DNA of 64,000 bases from Flavobacteriales bacterium (GCA_016713875.1 JADJOI010000002.1:1-64000), one strand, 5' to 3'. Positions 26,604-35,254 are shown, numbered from the stretch's first letter. Numbers and translations: made by a program. Notes: generated from the letters alone by a model not told the origin.

Positions 26604-27755
26604 ATGAGTGACGGTATCCCGCCCCTGCGCATGGAAGCGAACGACCCCGGCAAACTGACCGCCCGCCCCGAAGGCATGGGCGACCTGGCGGCCTTGCTCC
26701 GATCCAAGCGGTTGTCCCTTCAACAGGTGGGATCAGGGCTGAGCAAGGTGCTCACCCTGGAGCCGCTCACCTCGGTGAAGGACCTCATCATCGTGGGCGA
26801 GGGTCCTGCGGCCGAAGAGATCTTCCAGTACTGTCAGGACCAGACCGTGCGCGGCTACCGGTTCCGCGGCCTGTTCAATGACCAGGAGGTGCGGGGTCCC
26901 TTGGGCGCACATCGCCTGGGTGATGTGGAGGCCGCCAAGGCCTTCGCGGTCCAGAACCGCATCGACATCGTGTACTGCGCCCTTCCGGGCACGCGCCGGG
27001 CGGATATCACGGACCTCATGGAGTTCTGTGAGCGCAACACCATCCGGTTCCGGGTGATCCCTAGCGTGGACAGCTTCATCCCGGTGGTGAAGACCACGGA
27101 CCTGGAATTCCACGGGTCGGTGCCCGTGAGCAAGCTTCGGCGCGAGCCGCTGGACCATCGGGCGAACCGGGCTTGGAAACGCACCTTCGACATCGTCTTC
27201 TCCGCCCTGGTGATCCTGCTGGTCTTCAGCTGGCTTTTCCCCATCCTGGCTCTATTGGTGAAGCTTTCGTCCCCGGGTCCGGTGTTCTTCCGGCAGCAGC
27301 GCCTTGGTCGCGACAACAAGGAGTTCGCCTGCTGGAAGTTCCGGTCCATGCGCGTGAACGCCGAAGCGGACACCAAGCAGGCCACCAAGAACGATCCACG
27401 CGTGACCCGCGTGGGGGCCTTTCTGCGCAAGAGCAATCTGGACGAGATGCCCCAGTTCTTCAATGTGCTGATGGGGCAGATGAGCGTGGTGGGCCCCCGC
27501 CCGCACCCCCTGCGGCTGAACGACCAGTACAGGGACATCATCGACAAGTACATGGTGCGCCATTTCGTGCGCCCGGGCATCACGGGTTGGGCGCAGGTGA
27601 ACGGTCTCCGTGGGGAGACCCGCACGCCGGAGCTGATGGAGCGCCGCATCGAACTGGACGTGTGGTACCTGGAGAACTGGAGTTTCTGGCTGGACGTGCG
27701 GATCGTGGTGAAGACCGTGACGAACATGCTCGGAAAGGACCCCAACGCCTACTGA
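26604..27755 (+). CDS. undecaprenyl-phosphate sugar phosphotransferase (WbaP/WcaJ-like), N-terminally short
   Basis: 383 residues. It should start repeat-unit synthesis by moving a sugar-1-phosphate to undecaprenyl phosphate. The C-terminal catalytic Bac_transf domain starts near residue 190: KRTFDIVFSALVILLVFSWLFPILALLVKLSSPGPVFFRQQRLG, then CWKFRSMR, LRKSNLDEMPQFFNVLMGQMSVVGPRPH, VRPGITGWAQVNGLRGET and LDVWYLENWSFWLDVRIV. A Rossmann-like CoA_binding_3 region precedes it (DLIIVGEGPAAEEIFQY). The usual four or five N-terminal membrane helices (about 80-100 residues) are absent; residues 1-60 are hydrophilic. It has its own promoter and is the last gene before rpsT. Confidence 0.88.
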   Translation: MSDGIPPLRMEANDPGKLTARPEGMGDLAALLRSKRLSLQQVGSGLSKVLTLEPLTSVKDLIIVGEGPAAEEIFQYCQDQTVRGYRFRGLFNDQEVRGPLGAHRLGDVEAAKAFAVQNRIDIVYCALPGTRRADITDLMEFCERNTIRFRVIPSVDSFIPVVKTTDLEFHGSVPVSKLRREPLDHRANRAWKRTFDIVFSALVILLVFSWLFPILALLVKLSSPGPVFFRQQRLGRDNKEFACWKFRSMRVNAEADTKQATKNDPRVTRVGAFLRKSNLDEMPQFFNVLMGQMSVVGPRPHPLRLNDQYRDIIDKYMVRHFVRPGITGWAQVNGLRGETRTPELMERRIELDVWYLENWSFWLDVRIVVKTVTNMLGKDPNAY

Positions 27756-27768
27756 GGCGGGAGCGGGC

Positions 27769-27798
27769 TTGTGGAACCGGTGGAAAGCACTATATTTG
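27769..27798 (+). promoter_or_regulatory. complete Bacteroidota promoter for rpsT
   Basis: TTG at 27769-27771 and TATATTTG at 27791-27798 with 19 nt between them, 26 nt before the rpsT start. Confidence 0.85.
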
Positions 27799-27824
27799 CC
27801 GTCCTTTTCAGAGCCTGAACAGCC

Positions 27825-28079
27825 ATGGCGAACCATAAGTCGGCCCTCAAGCGGGTGCGTCAGACCGAGACCCGCAACGAGCGCAACCGCTACCAGCACA
27901 AGACCACGCGCAATGCCGTGCGGGCGCTGCGCAGCACCACCGACAAGAAGGCCGCCACGGCCCTTCTCCCGGAAGTGAGCGCGATGCTTGACAAGCTGGC
28001 CAAGCGCAGCGTCATCCACAAGAACAAGGCGGCCAACCTGAAGTCCTCCCTGGCCACGCATGTGAGCAAACTGAAGTGA
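27825..28079 (+). CDS. rpsT: 30S ribosomal protein S20
   Basis: 84 residues, the usual length. MANHKSALKRVRQTETRNERNRYQHKT is the typical S20 start, and the rest is Lys/Ala-rich helix (RSTTDKKAATALLPEVSAMLDKLAKRSVIHKNKAANLKSSLATHV). It binds 16S rRNA. It has a consensus promoter and a strong terminator, so it forms a single-gene unit set between polysaccharide genes and radC. Confidence 0.97.
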   Translation: MANHKSALKRVRQTETRNERNRYQHKTTRNAVRALRSTTDKKAATALLPEVSAMLDKLAKRSVIHKNKAANLKSSLATHVSKLK

Positions 28080-28105
28080 CCCGCGCGGTCACCGTCGCAC
28101 CGGTG

Positions 28106-28139
28106 AAGGTCCTCCGAACGGGGACCTTTGCTTTTTTTT
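28106..28139 (+). terminator. rho-independent terminator after rpsT
   Basis: AAGGTCC (28106-28112) pairs with GGACCTT (28122-28128), followed by a run of eight T at 28132-28139. Confidence 0.9.
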
Positions 28140-28144
28140 GACCC

Positions 28145-28855
28145 ATGGCCGACCAGCAGAGCTCCTCCCCGGGCCGGCTCACGATCCGTGAATGGGCCAG
28201 CGACGACCGGCCGCGTGAGCGGCTCCTGAGCCAGGGTGCCGGCGCGCTGAGCGATGCCGAACTGCTGGCCATCCTCATCCGGTCGGGCACCGTACAGGCC
28301 AGTGCGCTCGACCTGGCCCGGCAGGTGCTGGTCATGGCCGGCAACGACCTGGGCAAGCTCGGCCGCTTGAGCGTGGCCCAGCTCGTGCAGGTCAAGGGGC
28401 TTGGGCAGGCCAAGGCCATCGGCATCGCGGCCGCCCTGGAACTGGGACGCAGACGGCGCGATGCCAGCCCCGAGCAACGGGTGCGCATCACCACCAGCGC
28501 CGTGGCGTTCGAGCTGCTGCACCCCCTGATGGCGGACCTCATGCACGAGGAGTTCTGGCTGATCCTGCTCGATCGGGGCAACGCCGTCACCGGCAAGGTG
28601 CGCGTGAGCCAGGGCGGGATGCACGGTACGGTGGCCGACCCGAAGGTCATTTTCCGGGAGGCGATCGACCGTCGGGCCGCAGGTGTGGTGCTCGCCCACA
28701 ACCACCCGAGCGGGCGCGCCATCCCCAGCGAAGAGGACGTCCGCCTCACCCGCAAGCTCGTTGATGGCGGGCGGTTGCTGGACATCGCCGTGCACGACCA
28801 CCTCATCATCACTTCCACGGGCTACTACAGCTTCGCCGACAACGGTTCGCTCTGA
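28145..28855 (+). CDS. radC: RadC-family (UPF0758) JAB1/MPN domain protein
   Basis: 236 residues. The N-terminal helix-hairpin-helix region (RERLLSQGAGALSDAELLAILIRSG, LVQVKGLGQAKAIGIAAALELGRR) is followed by the MPN fold with the JAMM zinc site: Glu in LMHEEFWLIL, HNHPSGRAIPSEED (residues about 184-197) with two His and the Asp. HDHLIIT near the end completes the family signature. The function of RadC is unsettled; the old DNA-repair assignment has been withdrawn, and a metalloprotease or nuclease role is only proposed. The start lies six nt after the terminator's T-run. No obvious promoter is seen, so read-through or a weak promoter is likely. Confidence 0.92.
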   Translation: MADQQSSSPGRLTIREWASDDRPRERLLSQGAGALSDAELLAILIRSGTVQASALDLARQVLVMAGNDLGKLGRLSVAQLVQVKGLGQAKAIGIAAALELGRRRRDASPEQRVRITTSAVAFELLHPLMADLMHEEFWLILLDRGNAVTGKVRVSQGGMHGTVADPKVIFREAIDRRAAGVVLAHNHPSGRAIPSEEDVRLTRKLVDGGRLLDIAVHDHLIITSTGYYSFADNGSL

Positions 28856-28857
28856 CC

Positions 28858-30012
28858 ATGGCCGCACCGCTCGAGATCCTGACCGTGGTGGGGGCAAGGC
28901 CTCAACTGGTGAAGGCGGCGGTGCTGGCGCGCTGCATCGCCGAACGGTACCACGGCCGGCTCCGTCAGGGCATCCTGCACACCGGCCAGCACTACGATCC
29001 CGCGCTATCCGACGTGTTCTTCCAGGTGCTCGGGCTGCCCGCCCCGGACGTTACCCTCGGCGTGGGCGCGGCATCCATCCCTTTGCAGACCGCGCGCATG
29101 GTGGAGGGCATCGCCGACGCCATCGCTAAGCGTCGCCCTGACCTCGTGCTGGTGTTCGGCGATACCACGAGCACGTTGGCAGGAGCGTTGGCCGGGGCCC
29201 AGTGCGCCGTGCCCGTGGCCCACGTCGAGGCGGGCCTGCGGGCGCACGACCGCAGCATGCCGGAGGAGCTCAACAGGATCGTGGCCGACCGGCTTTCCAC
29301 CTGGCTGTTCTGCCCCACCGAGGCCTCGATGACGAACCTGGGCGCAGAGGGCATCCGCGATTCGCCGGGTCCGGCCCACGGACCCGATGCACCGGTGGTG
29401 CGCCTGGTGGGCGACATCCTGTGCGATCACGTGCTGGGTACACTGCCGCTGGCCGAAGCGCGGTCGCAAGCTCTACGCACCCTGGACCTCGGTCCGGGCG
29501 GCTACCTGCTGGCCACGGTGCACCGTGCCGCGAACAGCGACGATGCCGACCGCCTCTCCGGCATCATCGCGGGGCTGCACCAGGCCGCCCTGGACACCGG
29601 GTTGCCCGTGGTGCTTCCCCTGCATCCGCGTGTGCGGCATCTGCTCGACAGCTCCTCGCACGCCGTGGTCCGTGAGCGGTTGAACAGGAGCCCGGAACTG
29701 CGCGTGGTGCCTCCACAGGGCCCCTTGGACATGCTGGCGCTCACCCGGAACGCGGCCGTTGTGCTCACCGATTCCGGAGGGCTGCAGAAAGAGGCTGCCA
29801 TCCTGCGACGCCCTTGCGTGGTGCTCCGCGACCGCACCGAATGGGTGGAGCTCGTGGCCTCCGGAAGGGTGGTGCTGGCTGACGCGGACCCCGGGCGCAT
29901 CGCCGCTGCGGCGAAGGCGGGCCTCGGGCAAGAGCTTGCCGAACCGGCCGGCCTGTACGGGGATGGGGACACGGCGGGCCGGATCTGTTCCATCCTGCTT
30001 GGCGAGCGCTGA
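28858..30012 (+). CDS. wecB: UDP-N-acetylglucosamine 2-epimerase (non-hydrolysing)
   Basis: 384 residues, GT-B-like fold. Converts UDP-GlcNAc to UDP-ManNAc in the cytoplasm. Signature segments: LTVVGARPQLVKAAVLAR at the N-terminus, LHTGQHYD, VFGDTTSTLAGALAG, VAHVEAGLRAHDRSMPEELNRIVADRLS (with the catalytic Asp, Glu and His region), LLATVHRAAN, PLHPR, and LTDSGGLQKEA...CVVLRDRTEWVE. GARPQLVKAA replaces the commoner GTRPE.IK, a variant often seen in Bacteroidota. The gene sits two nt after radC and four nt before the next gene. With wecG upstream it supports ManNAc or ManNAcA in the polymer. Confidence 0.93.
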   Translation: MAAPLEILTVVGARPQLVKAAVLARCIAERYHGRLRQGILHTGQHYDPALSDVFFQVLGLPAPDVTLGVGAASIPLQTARMVEGIADAIAKRRPDLVLVFGDTTSTLAGALAGAQCAVPVAHVEAGLRAHDRSMPEELNRIVADRLSTWLFCPTEASMTNLGAEGIRDSPGPAHGPDAPVVRLVGDILCDHVLGTLPLAEARSQALRTLDLGPGGYLLATVHRAANSDDADRLSGIIAGLHQAALDTGLPVVLPLHPRVRHLLDSSSHAVVRERLNRSPELRVVPPQGPLDMLALTRNAAVVLTDSGGLQKEAAILRRPCVVLRDRTEWVELVASGRVVLADADPGRIAAAAKAGLGQELAEPAGLYGDGDTAGRICSILLGER

Positions 30013-30015
30013 ACC

Positions 30016-31197
30016 ATGCTTCGAAGCCTTGCCGACTACCTTCAGTGCTGGACGCACCTGCTGGCGCACGCTGACGGCCGAAGGCTGATCCGCGCGCACG
30101 CCCGTCCGCGGCCCGTGGCCGAAGCCCCTTCCGCGGAGCAGGTGGGCCATGCGCTGAACACCGCGATGGACTGGGTGGGACGCGCGCAGGACCACAGTGG
30201 CGACGGCGGCATGGGGAGCCTGCACCTGGTGCATGGCTGGGGACCCACCTACCCGGAGACCACGGGTTACCTGATCCCCACGCTTTTGGCCGCGGGCGAT
30301 CGGCTGCAACGACCGGACCTTGCCGGTCGCGCCGTGCGCGCGGCCGATACCCTGCTCGCTTTGCAGCGTCCGGACGGTGGATGGCAGGGTGGTCGCGTCG
30401 GTGAGCACCGGCCGTCGGTGGTGTTCAACACCGCGCAGGTGATCCGCGGCATGCTGGCCATGCACGCGCACACCGGGGAACAGCGCTACCTGGACGCGGC
30501 CGTGCGCGCGGGCGCCTGGATCGTCAGCGTGCAGGAGGCGGACGGCTGCTGGTCGCGGCATAACTTCATGGGCGCTGCGCGCGTGTACGACACCTATGTG
30601 GATGCCCCGTTGCTGCTGCTGCATCGCGCCACCGGTGAGCCGGGGCTGAAGGAGGCGGCCGTGCGCAACCTGGCCTGGGTGGAGGGACGGCAGACCGCGA
30701 ACGGCTGGTTCACCGAGGCGGACAACACGGTGAAGCACAACGACCGGCCCATCATCCATACCCTGGCCTACACGATCGACGGCCTTGCCGAATGCGGCGA
30801 TCTGCTGGCCGACCCGCAATGGACGGAGATGGCCGAGGCCGCGGCGCGGCCCCTGCGCGATCGCTTCCTGCAACACGGCGTCCTTCGTGGTCGATACGAC
30901 CGTTCGTGGAACGGGAGCGAAGCCTTGATCACCACCGGTGGTGCCCAGCTCGCCGTGGCCTGGCAGCGGCTTGCGCGCGCGGGCATGGACAGCGCTTACG
31001 CTCATGCCGCCGCACGGATGCGCGGGCTGCTGGTGGCCCTGCAGGCATGCACCGCCGAAGGGCCGCCCGATGGCCGCGGCGCGCTCACCGGCTCGCATCC
31101 GCTCTGGGGCCGCTACGAGAAGTTCGCCTGCCCGAACTGGGCCACCAAGTACCTGGCCGACGCCCTACTTTGTGCCGACGGTCGCACGTTCTGCTGA
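30016..31197 (+). CDS. alpha/alpha-barrel (prenyltransferase/cyclase-fold) protein of unknown function
   Basis: 393 residues. Repeated helix pairs with a QxxDGGW/G-type turn are visible: RAQDHSGDGGMGSLHLVHGWGP, LLALQRPDGGWQGGRV, VSVQEADGCWSRHN, WVEGRQTANGWFTE. These are the turns of an (alpha/alpha)6 barrel as in squalene cyclases and pectate-lyase or unsaturated-glycosyl-hydrolase relatives. YETTGY and KHNDRPIIHTLAYTIDGL lie at positions where glycan-active barrels carry conserved residues. There is no signal peptide. Proteins of this type occur in Bacteroidota exopolysaccharide loci, which fits its place between wecB and the deacetylase-like gene. The reaction is unknown. Confidence 0.6.
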   Translation: MLRSLADYLQCWTHLLAHADGRRLIRAHARPRPVAEAPSAEQVGHALNTAMDWVGRAQDHSGDGGMGSLHLVHGWGPTYPETTGYLIPTLLAAGDRLQRPDLAGRAVRAADTLLALQRPDGGWQGGRVGEHRPSVVFNTAQVIRGMLAMHAHTGEQRYLDAAVRAGAWIVSVQEADGCWSRHNFMGAARVYDTYVDAPLLLLHRATGEPGLKEAAVRNLAWVEGRQTANGWFTEADNTVKHNDRPIIHTLAYTIDGLAECGDLLADPQWTEMAEAAARPLRDRFLQHGVLRGRYDRSWNGSEALITTGGAQLAVAWQRLARAGMDSAYAHAAARMRGLLVALQACTAEGPPDGRGALTGSHPLWGRYEKFACPNWATKYLADALLCADGRTFC

Positions 31198-31219
31198 ACC
31201 CGCCCGTCGCCCTTCGCCC

Positions 31220-32506
31220 ATGCTGCTCGTCCACCTGGAGCATCCATCGACGCGCGCCCATTGGATCGTGGAACACACGATCGGGCGGTTGCTGGGGGTG
31301 CCGGTGCGCCTCACCAACGATGTGGCCGCGTTCCGCGATGCGGCGGGACCCCGTCTGAGCTATGGGACAGTGCCGATCGACGGCGCCCTCCATGTCCCCT
31401 GGTCCGGCGCGCTGGCCCAGCTGCCTTCACACGACCCGCCCACGGGCATGGTGAATGACATGCCGGTCCTGTTCCCGGTCGGCGCGTCGTTCGACCTGTT
31501 CGCCGCCGCGTTCTTTCTGCTCGCGCTGGTGGATGAACAGCGGTGCGCGGCGCGCGATGCGCATGACCGCATCCCTTCCGAGGCGCTGTTCACCGTGCGG
31601 AGCGGCCTGGCTGACAGGCCCTGGATCGATCGTTGGTTGCTGGAGCTCGGCGATCGCCTGCGGGAGCGCTGGCCTGTGCTGGAGCTCACCCGCACCTACC
31701 GCCACATCCTCACCGTGGATGTGGACAACATGCTGCGCTATGCCGGCCGTCCGTGGACGCGAGCGCTGGGCGCCACGCTGAAGGACCTCGCGCTCTTCCG
31801 ACCGGGGGCCATGCTGGAGCGGTGGATGGTGCGCACCGGCCTTCTGCGCGACCCGTACCTGAGCGGCCTCGACCGGGTGGAGCGGCATGCGCGGGACACG
31901 AGCGGTGCGATCCTGTTCCTGTTGCTGCGCAGCGACGGCCCGCATGACCATGCCGTGGAGCCGGACCGCTGGCCTGCCGGCCTCCATCGGTTCCTGCGGC
32001 ACGACACCGGCCTGCGGATCGGGCTGCATCCCTCGTACGCATCCAGCACCGACCCCGGTCGGCTGGAGGCCGAGGTCTCCATGTATGAACGGCGTCTGCA
32101 GCCGCGCACGCTGCTCAGCCGGCAGCACTTCCTGCGCTGGCGCCTGCCCGACACCTTGCGTCGCCTGGCGGCTGCGGGATTCATCGAGGAGCACAGCCTC
32201 GGCTTCTCGGACCGCACCGGTTTCCGGGCGGCCACCTGCACACCGTTCCCCTGGTACGATCTGGAGAGGGATCGGCCCACCTCGCTGATGCTGTGGCCCT
32301 TTGCGGCGATGGACAGTGCGCTCATCGAGCGGAGCGGTCTTGATCCGGACGGTGTGACCGCCGCCATGCGGACGATGAGCGACGAGGTGCGCGCGGTGCA
32401 GGGCACCTTCGTGAGCGTGTGGCACGATCGTTACCTGAGCGGGCACCGGGAGTTCGCACGATGGCCCGCGGTGTTCGATCACGTGGTGAAGCACGCCAGG
32501 CCATGA
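31220..32506 (+). CDS. polysaccharide deacetylase-like protein
   Basis: 428 residues from the ATG at 31220. The N-terminal 150 residues (MLLVHLEHPSTRAHWIVEHTIGRLLGVPVRLTND... SYGTVPIDGALHVP) resemble the DUF7033-type lead domain found before deacetylase-like domains in Bacteroidota capsule loci. The C-terminal part has a TYRHILTVDVDNMLRY strand with DVDN, HDTGLRIGLHPSYASS (His-x-x-x-x equivalent), LSRQHFLRWRLPDTLRRLAAAGF, and a TPFPWYDLERDRPTSL end, as in the NodB-like barrel. The DVDN replaces the canonical DD and may change metal binding. It possibly removes acetyl groups from a polysaccharide precursor. It overlaps the next gene by four nt (ATGA). Confidence 0.65.
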   Translation: MLLVHLEHPSTRAHWIVEHTIGRLLGVPVRLTNDVAAFRDAAGPRLSYGTVPIDGALHVPWSGALAQLPSHDPPTGMVNDMPVLFPVGASFDLFAAAFFLLALVDEQRCAARDAHDRIPSEALFTVRSGLADRPWIDRWLLELGDRLRERWPVLELTRTYRHILTVDVDNMLRYAGRPWTRALGATLKDLALFRPGAMLERWMVRTGLLRDPYLSGLDRVERHARDTSGAILFLLLRSDGPHDHAVEPDRWPAGLHRFLRHDTGLRIGLHPSYASSTDPGRLEAEVSMYERRLQPRTLLSRQHFLRWRLPDTLRRLAAAGFIEEHSLGFSDRTGFRAATCTPFPWYDLERDRPTSLMLWPFAAMDSALIERSGLDPDGVTAAMRTMSDEVRAVQGTFVSVWHDRYLSGHREFARWPAVFDHVVKHARP

Positions 32507-33420
32507 TCACGCACCTGCGGCACGGCCGGATCGACAAGGCCTCGTGGGACGCGCTGCTGGACCGGTGCGAGGGCCCGGTGTGGTACGCCCGCAGCGCCGT
32601 CCTCGATGCGGCATGCCCCGGCTGGGAGGCCCTCTGGGATGAGGAGCGCGGTGCACTGATGCCGCTGACCCATCATCGCAAATGGGGCATTCCCTACCTG
32701 TACCAACCGTTCCCGCTGCAGCAGCTGGGGGTGTTCGCCCCGACCCAGGATGCCGTTCGGAACGGCGAGTTCCTCAGGGCCCTGCCGATGCGCTTCCGAC
32801 TGGCGGACATCTACCTCACGAACACGGCCGTGGAAGGCGCGGGTCCTGGTTGGCGATTCACCACGCGGCAGGACCAGTGGGTGCCGTTGGACCGACCCAT
32901 CGCGGCCATCCGCCAGGGGTATGGCAACAATCACCTCCGCAGCCTGCGGCGCGCGGAGACGGCCGGCCTGGAGCTCGATACGGCCATGCGGCCGGAGGCG
33001 TTCCTGCACTTTCTGACCACGGCGCCCCAATGGCCGGGATGGAAGGTGAGCTTGCGGCAACAGGCCTCGCTGCAGCGCTTGCTGCGGCTGGTGGACCAGC
33101 GTGGCGAAGGCGGCTGCATGGCGGTGCTTCATGCGGGGCGTCCTGTGGCGGCCGGATGCTTCGTGCACCACGGCGACCGCACCATCTTCCTCAAGGGCCT
33201 TGCGCTGCCCGAAGCCCGCACATTGAACGCCATGCACCTGCTGATCGACCGCGTGCTGGAGATGCGCGCCGGACGTGCGCGCTGGCTCGATCTGGCGGGC
33301 AGCAGCGACCCGGCGCTGGCCCGGTTCTACGCGGGCTTCGGCGCGGTGACCACGCTATATTTACACGCCTTGCTGCGGCGCTTCCCCGTCAGCCTGCGAG
33401 GCCAACCTGAACAGGCATGA
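32503..33420 (+). CDS. FemAB/BioF2-like GNAT acetyltransferase
   Basis: 305 residues, start in an ATGA overlap with the preceding gene. Two GNAT-like halves are visible. The second contains NNHLRSLRRAETAGLELD, MAVLHAGRPVAAGCFVHHGDRTIFLKG, LNAMHLLIDRVLEM and LDLAGSSDPALARFYAGFGA, which is the peptidoglycan-transferase FemAB / Acetyltransf_6 pattern (G......fy..fGa). Such proteins often add an acyl or aminoacyl group to a sugar in exopolysaccharide pathways. Cytoplasmic by absence of membrane segments. It ends in an ATGA overlap with upp, so the polysaccharide genes and upp form one transcript or meet directly. Confidence 0.7.
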   Translation: MITHLRHGRIDKASWDALLDRCEGPVWYARSAVLDAACPGWEALWDEERGALMPLTHHRKWGIPYLYQPFPLQQLGVFAPTQDAVRNGEFLRALPMRFRLADIYLTNTAVEGAGPGWRFTTRQDQWVPLDRPIAAIRQGYGNNHLRSLRRAETAGLELDTAMRPEAFLHFLTTAPQWPGWKVSLRQQASLQRLLRLVDQRGEGGCMAVLHAGRPVAAGCFVHHGDRTIFLKGLALPEARTLNAMHLLIDRVLEMRAGRARWLDLAGSSDPALARFYAGFGAVTTLYLHALLRRFPVSLRGQPEQA

Positions 33421-34067
33421 TCGTTGAACTGGGCAAGGAGCGCACGGTGGTGAACCAGTACCTCGCGGAGATGCGGGACGTCGAGGTGCAGCGCGATCCG
33501 ATGCGCTTCCGCCACAACCTCGAGCGCCTGGGCATGGTGTTCGCCTACGAACTGAGCCGCACCCTGGACTACGAGGAGCGCGATGTGACCACGCCGCTGG
33601 GCCAGGCGCGTGTGCCGGTGCTGCGGGAGCAGCCCGTGCTGGCCACCATCCTGCGGGCCGGCCTTCCGCTGCATCAGGGCATGCTGTCGGTCTTCGACCG
33701 GGCGGACAACGCCTTCATCAGCGCCTACCGCAAGCACCGCAAGGGCGAGGAGGGCTTCGACATCGAGGTGGAGTACCTCAGCAGCCCCACCCTGGACGAC
33801 CGTGTGCTGGTGCTGTGCGATCCCATGCTGGCCACCGGCCAGAGCATGCTGCTGGTGTACAAGGCCCTGTTGCGCCTGGGCCGCCCGAAGGCCCTTCACG
33901 TGGTGTCCGTGATCGCGAGCAGCGAAGGGGTGGAGTACATCCGCAAGCACCTGCCCTCGGGCACACGCATCTGGATCGGTGCCATCGATGAGGAGATGAC
34001 CGCACAGGCCTATATCGTGCCCGGACTGGGCGATGCGGGCGACCTGGCGTACGGCCGCAAGCTGTAG
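33417..34067 (+). CDS. upp: uracil phosphoribosyltransferase
   Basis: 216 residues. Salvages uracil with PRPP to UMP in the cytoplasm. Motifs: VATILRAGLPLHQGMLSVFDRADNAFISAYRKH, the PRPP-binding loop LVLCDPMLATGQSMLLVYKAL, LHVVSVIASSEGVEYI and the C-terminal YIVPGLGDAGDLAYGRKL, which carries the uracil-binding loop. MLATGQSM replaces the usual MLATGgSm. The start overlaps the previous stop (ATGA). The position of upp behind polysaccharide genes is unusual. A weak TATATTTA box at 33356-33363 may give it its own promoter. A HAD phosphatase of the YjjG type follows two genes later, consistent with pyrimidine metabolism. Confidence 0.95.
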   Translation: MIVELGKERTVVNQYLAEMRDVEVQRDPMRFRHNLERLGMVFAYELSRTLDYEERDVTTPLGQARVPVLREQPVLATILRAGLPLHQGMLSVFDRADNAFISAYRKHRKGEEGFDIEVEYLSSPTLDDRVLVLCDPMLATGQSMLLVYKALLRLGRPKALHVVSVIASSEGVEYIRKHLPSGTRIWIGAIDEEMTAQAYIVPGLGDAGDLAYGRKL

Positions 34068-34070
34068 ATC

Positions 34071-34553
34071 GTGGACCAGGCGGTTCAGATAGTGATCATC
34101 GTGGCCTGGGGCATGCTGAAGATGGTGGTGGCGGCCGGGTTCGGCGCAGGCTTGGGCTTCAGCTTCCTGGAGACCTTCCTCTGGACCGCGGTCGGCGGTT
34201 GCCTCGGTGTGCTGGTGTTCTACCGCCTCAGCGAACGCCTCACCGAGTGGTCGCGCGAACGCTGGCTCAAGGGGCGCGCAAGGGCCCGAGCGCGCGGGGC
34301 CGCGCTGCGGCGCATCTTCACGCGGCGCAACCGCTGGATCATCCGCGTGAAGCACGTCAGCGGTTTCCTGGGCGTGGCCGCGCTCACACCGCTGGTGCTC
34401 ACCATCCCGGTGGGCAGCATCCTGGCCGCGCGCTTCTTCCACCACGACCGCCGCATGGTCCCGGCCCTGCTGATCTCCGTGGTGGTGCAGGCCCTCGGCG
34501 TGTCCGCTGCGCTCACCGGGGTGGTAGGAGGCATCACCCAGGCCCTGCCGTGA
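34071..34553 (+). CDS. small multi-pass membrane protein, unknown function
   Basis: 160 residues from the GTG at 34071, three nt after upp. Three or four hydrophobic helices: AVQIVIIVAWGMLKMVVAAGFGAGLGFSFLETFLWTAVGGCLGVLVFYRL, then a very Arg-rich cytoplasmic stretch (RERWLKGRARARARGAALRRIFTRRNRW), then FLGVAALTPLVLTIPVGSILAARFF and LLISVVVQALGVSAALTGVV. The T-P-L-V-L-T-IPVG motif is reminiscent of small multidrug-export-like membrane proteins, but that is not enough to name it. It overlaps the next gene by four nt (GTGA). Confidence 0.6.
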   Translation: MDQAVQIVIIVAWGMLKMVVAAGFGAGLGFSFLETFLWTAVGGCLGVLVFYRLSERLTEWSRERWLKGRARARARGAALRRIFTRRNRWIIRVKHVSGFLGVAALTPLVLTIPVGSILAARFFHHDRRMVPALLISVVVQALGVSAALTGVVGGITQALP

Positions 34554-35254
34554 AGCGCTACCGCCACATCTTCTTCGACCTGGACCACACGGTGTGGGAC
34601 TTCCGCACGAACTCGCGGGCCACCTTGCGGGAACTGCATGCCGAGCTCGAGCTGGCGGACCGCGGCATCGACACGGCCGACGAGCTCATCGACGCCTACG
34701 AGGAAGTGAACGCGGGCCTATGGCGCCGCTACGAGCAGGGGCGCATCCCCAAGGAGGTGCTGCGCGTGCTGCGCTTCCGCAACACCCTCGGCCGGTTCGG
34801 TGTGCGCGATGAGCGGCTCGCGCACCGGCTGGCCACCGACTACCTGGACCGATGTCCGCGGAAACCCGCGTTGCACGCCGGCGTCCGCGCGTTATTGGAG
34901 GACCTGGCGACGGACCATGCCCTGCACATCATCACCAACGGATTCCAGGAGGTGCAGGGGGTCAAGCTGGCGAGCAGCGGCATCGCGGGGCATTTCGACG
35001 TGGTGCTCACCAGCGAGCAGGCCGGAGCGGCGAAGCCGGACCCGCGCATCTTCCGCCGGGCGCTCGACCTGGCCGGGGCCGTGGCGGAGGAGAGCCTTAT
35101 GGTGGGCGATGATGCGCGGAACGACATGGGCGGTGCGCGGGGTGCGGGCCTCGATCAGGCGCACTTCATCGGTGAGCCTGGGACCGAGCCGGACGCGGAG
35201 GCCACCTACCGCTTCGCCCACTTCGCCGAACTGCACCGCCTACTGCGCGGGTAG
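34550..35254 (+). CDS. HAD-family phosphatase (YjjG-like 5'-nucleotidase)
   Basis: 234 residues, GTG start in a GTGA overlap. HAD motifs: I HIFFDLDHTVWDF (residues 6-18), II ALHIITNGFQEVQ, III KPDPRIFRRAL, IV LMVGDDARNDMGGA. The helical cap between residues 20 and 90 and the TNGF form of motif II match the YjjG pyrimidine-nucleotidase group, which dephosphorylates non-canonical pyrimidine nucleotides. The closeness to upp fits that. Its last 15 nt overlap the 3' end of a convergent minus-strand lipoprotein gene. Confidence 0.85.
   Translation: MKRYRHIFFDLDHTVWDFRTNSRATLRELHAELELADRGIDTADELIDAYEEVNAGLWRRYEQGRIPKEVLRVLRFRNTLGRFGVRDERLAHRLATDYLDRCPRKPALHAGVRALLEDLATDHALHIITNGFQEVQGVKLASSGIAGHFDVVLTSEQAGAAKPDPRIFRRALDLAGAVAEESLMVGDDARNDMGGARGAGLDQAHFIGEPGTEPDAEATYRFAHFAELHRLLRG

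Noticed and set aside
33356..33363. Promoter for upp
   Set aside because: TATATTTA lacks the final G of the -7 box, has no TTG partner and lies inside the FemAB-like coding region. It is mentioned only as a weak possibility.
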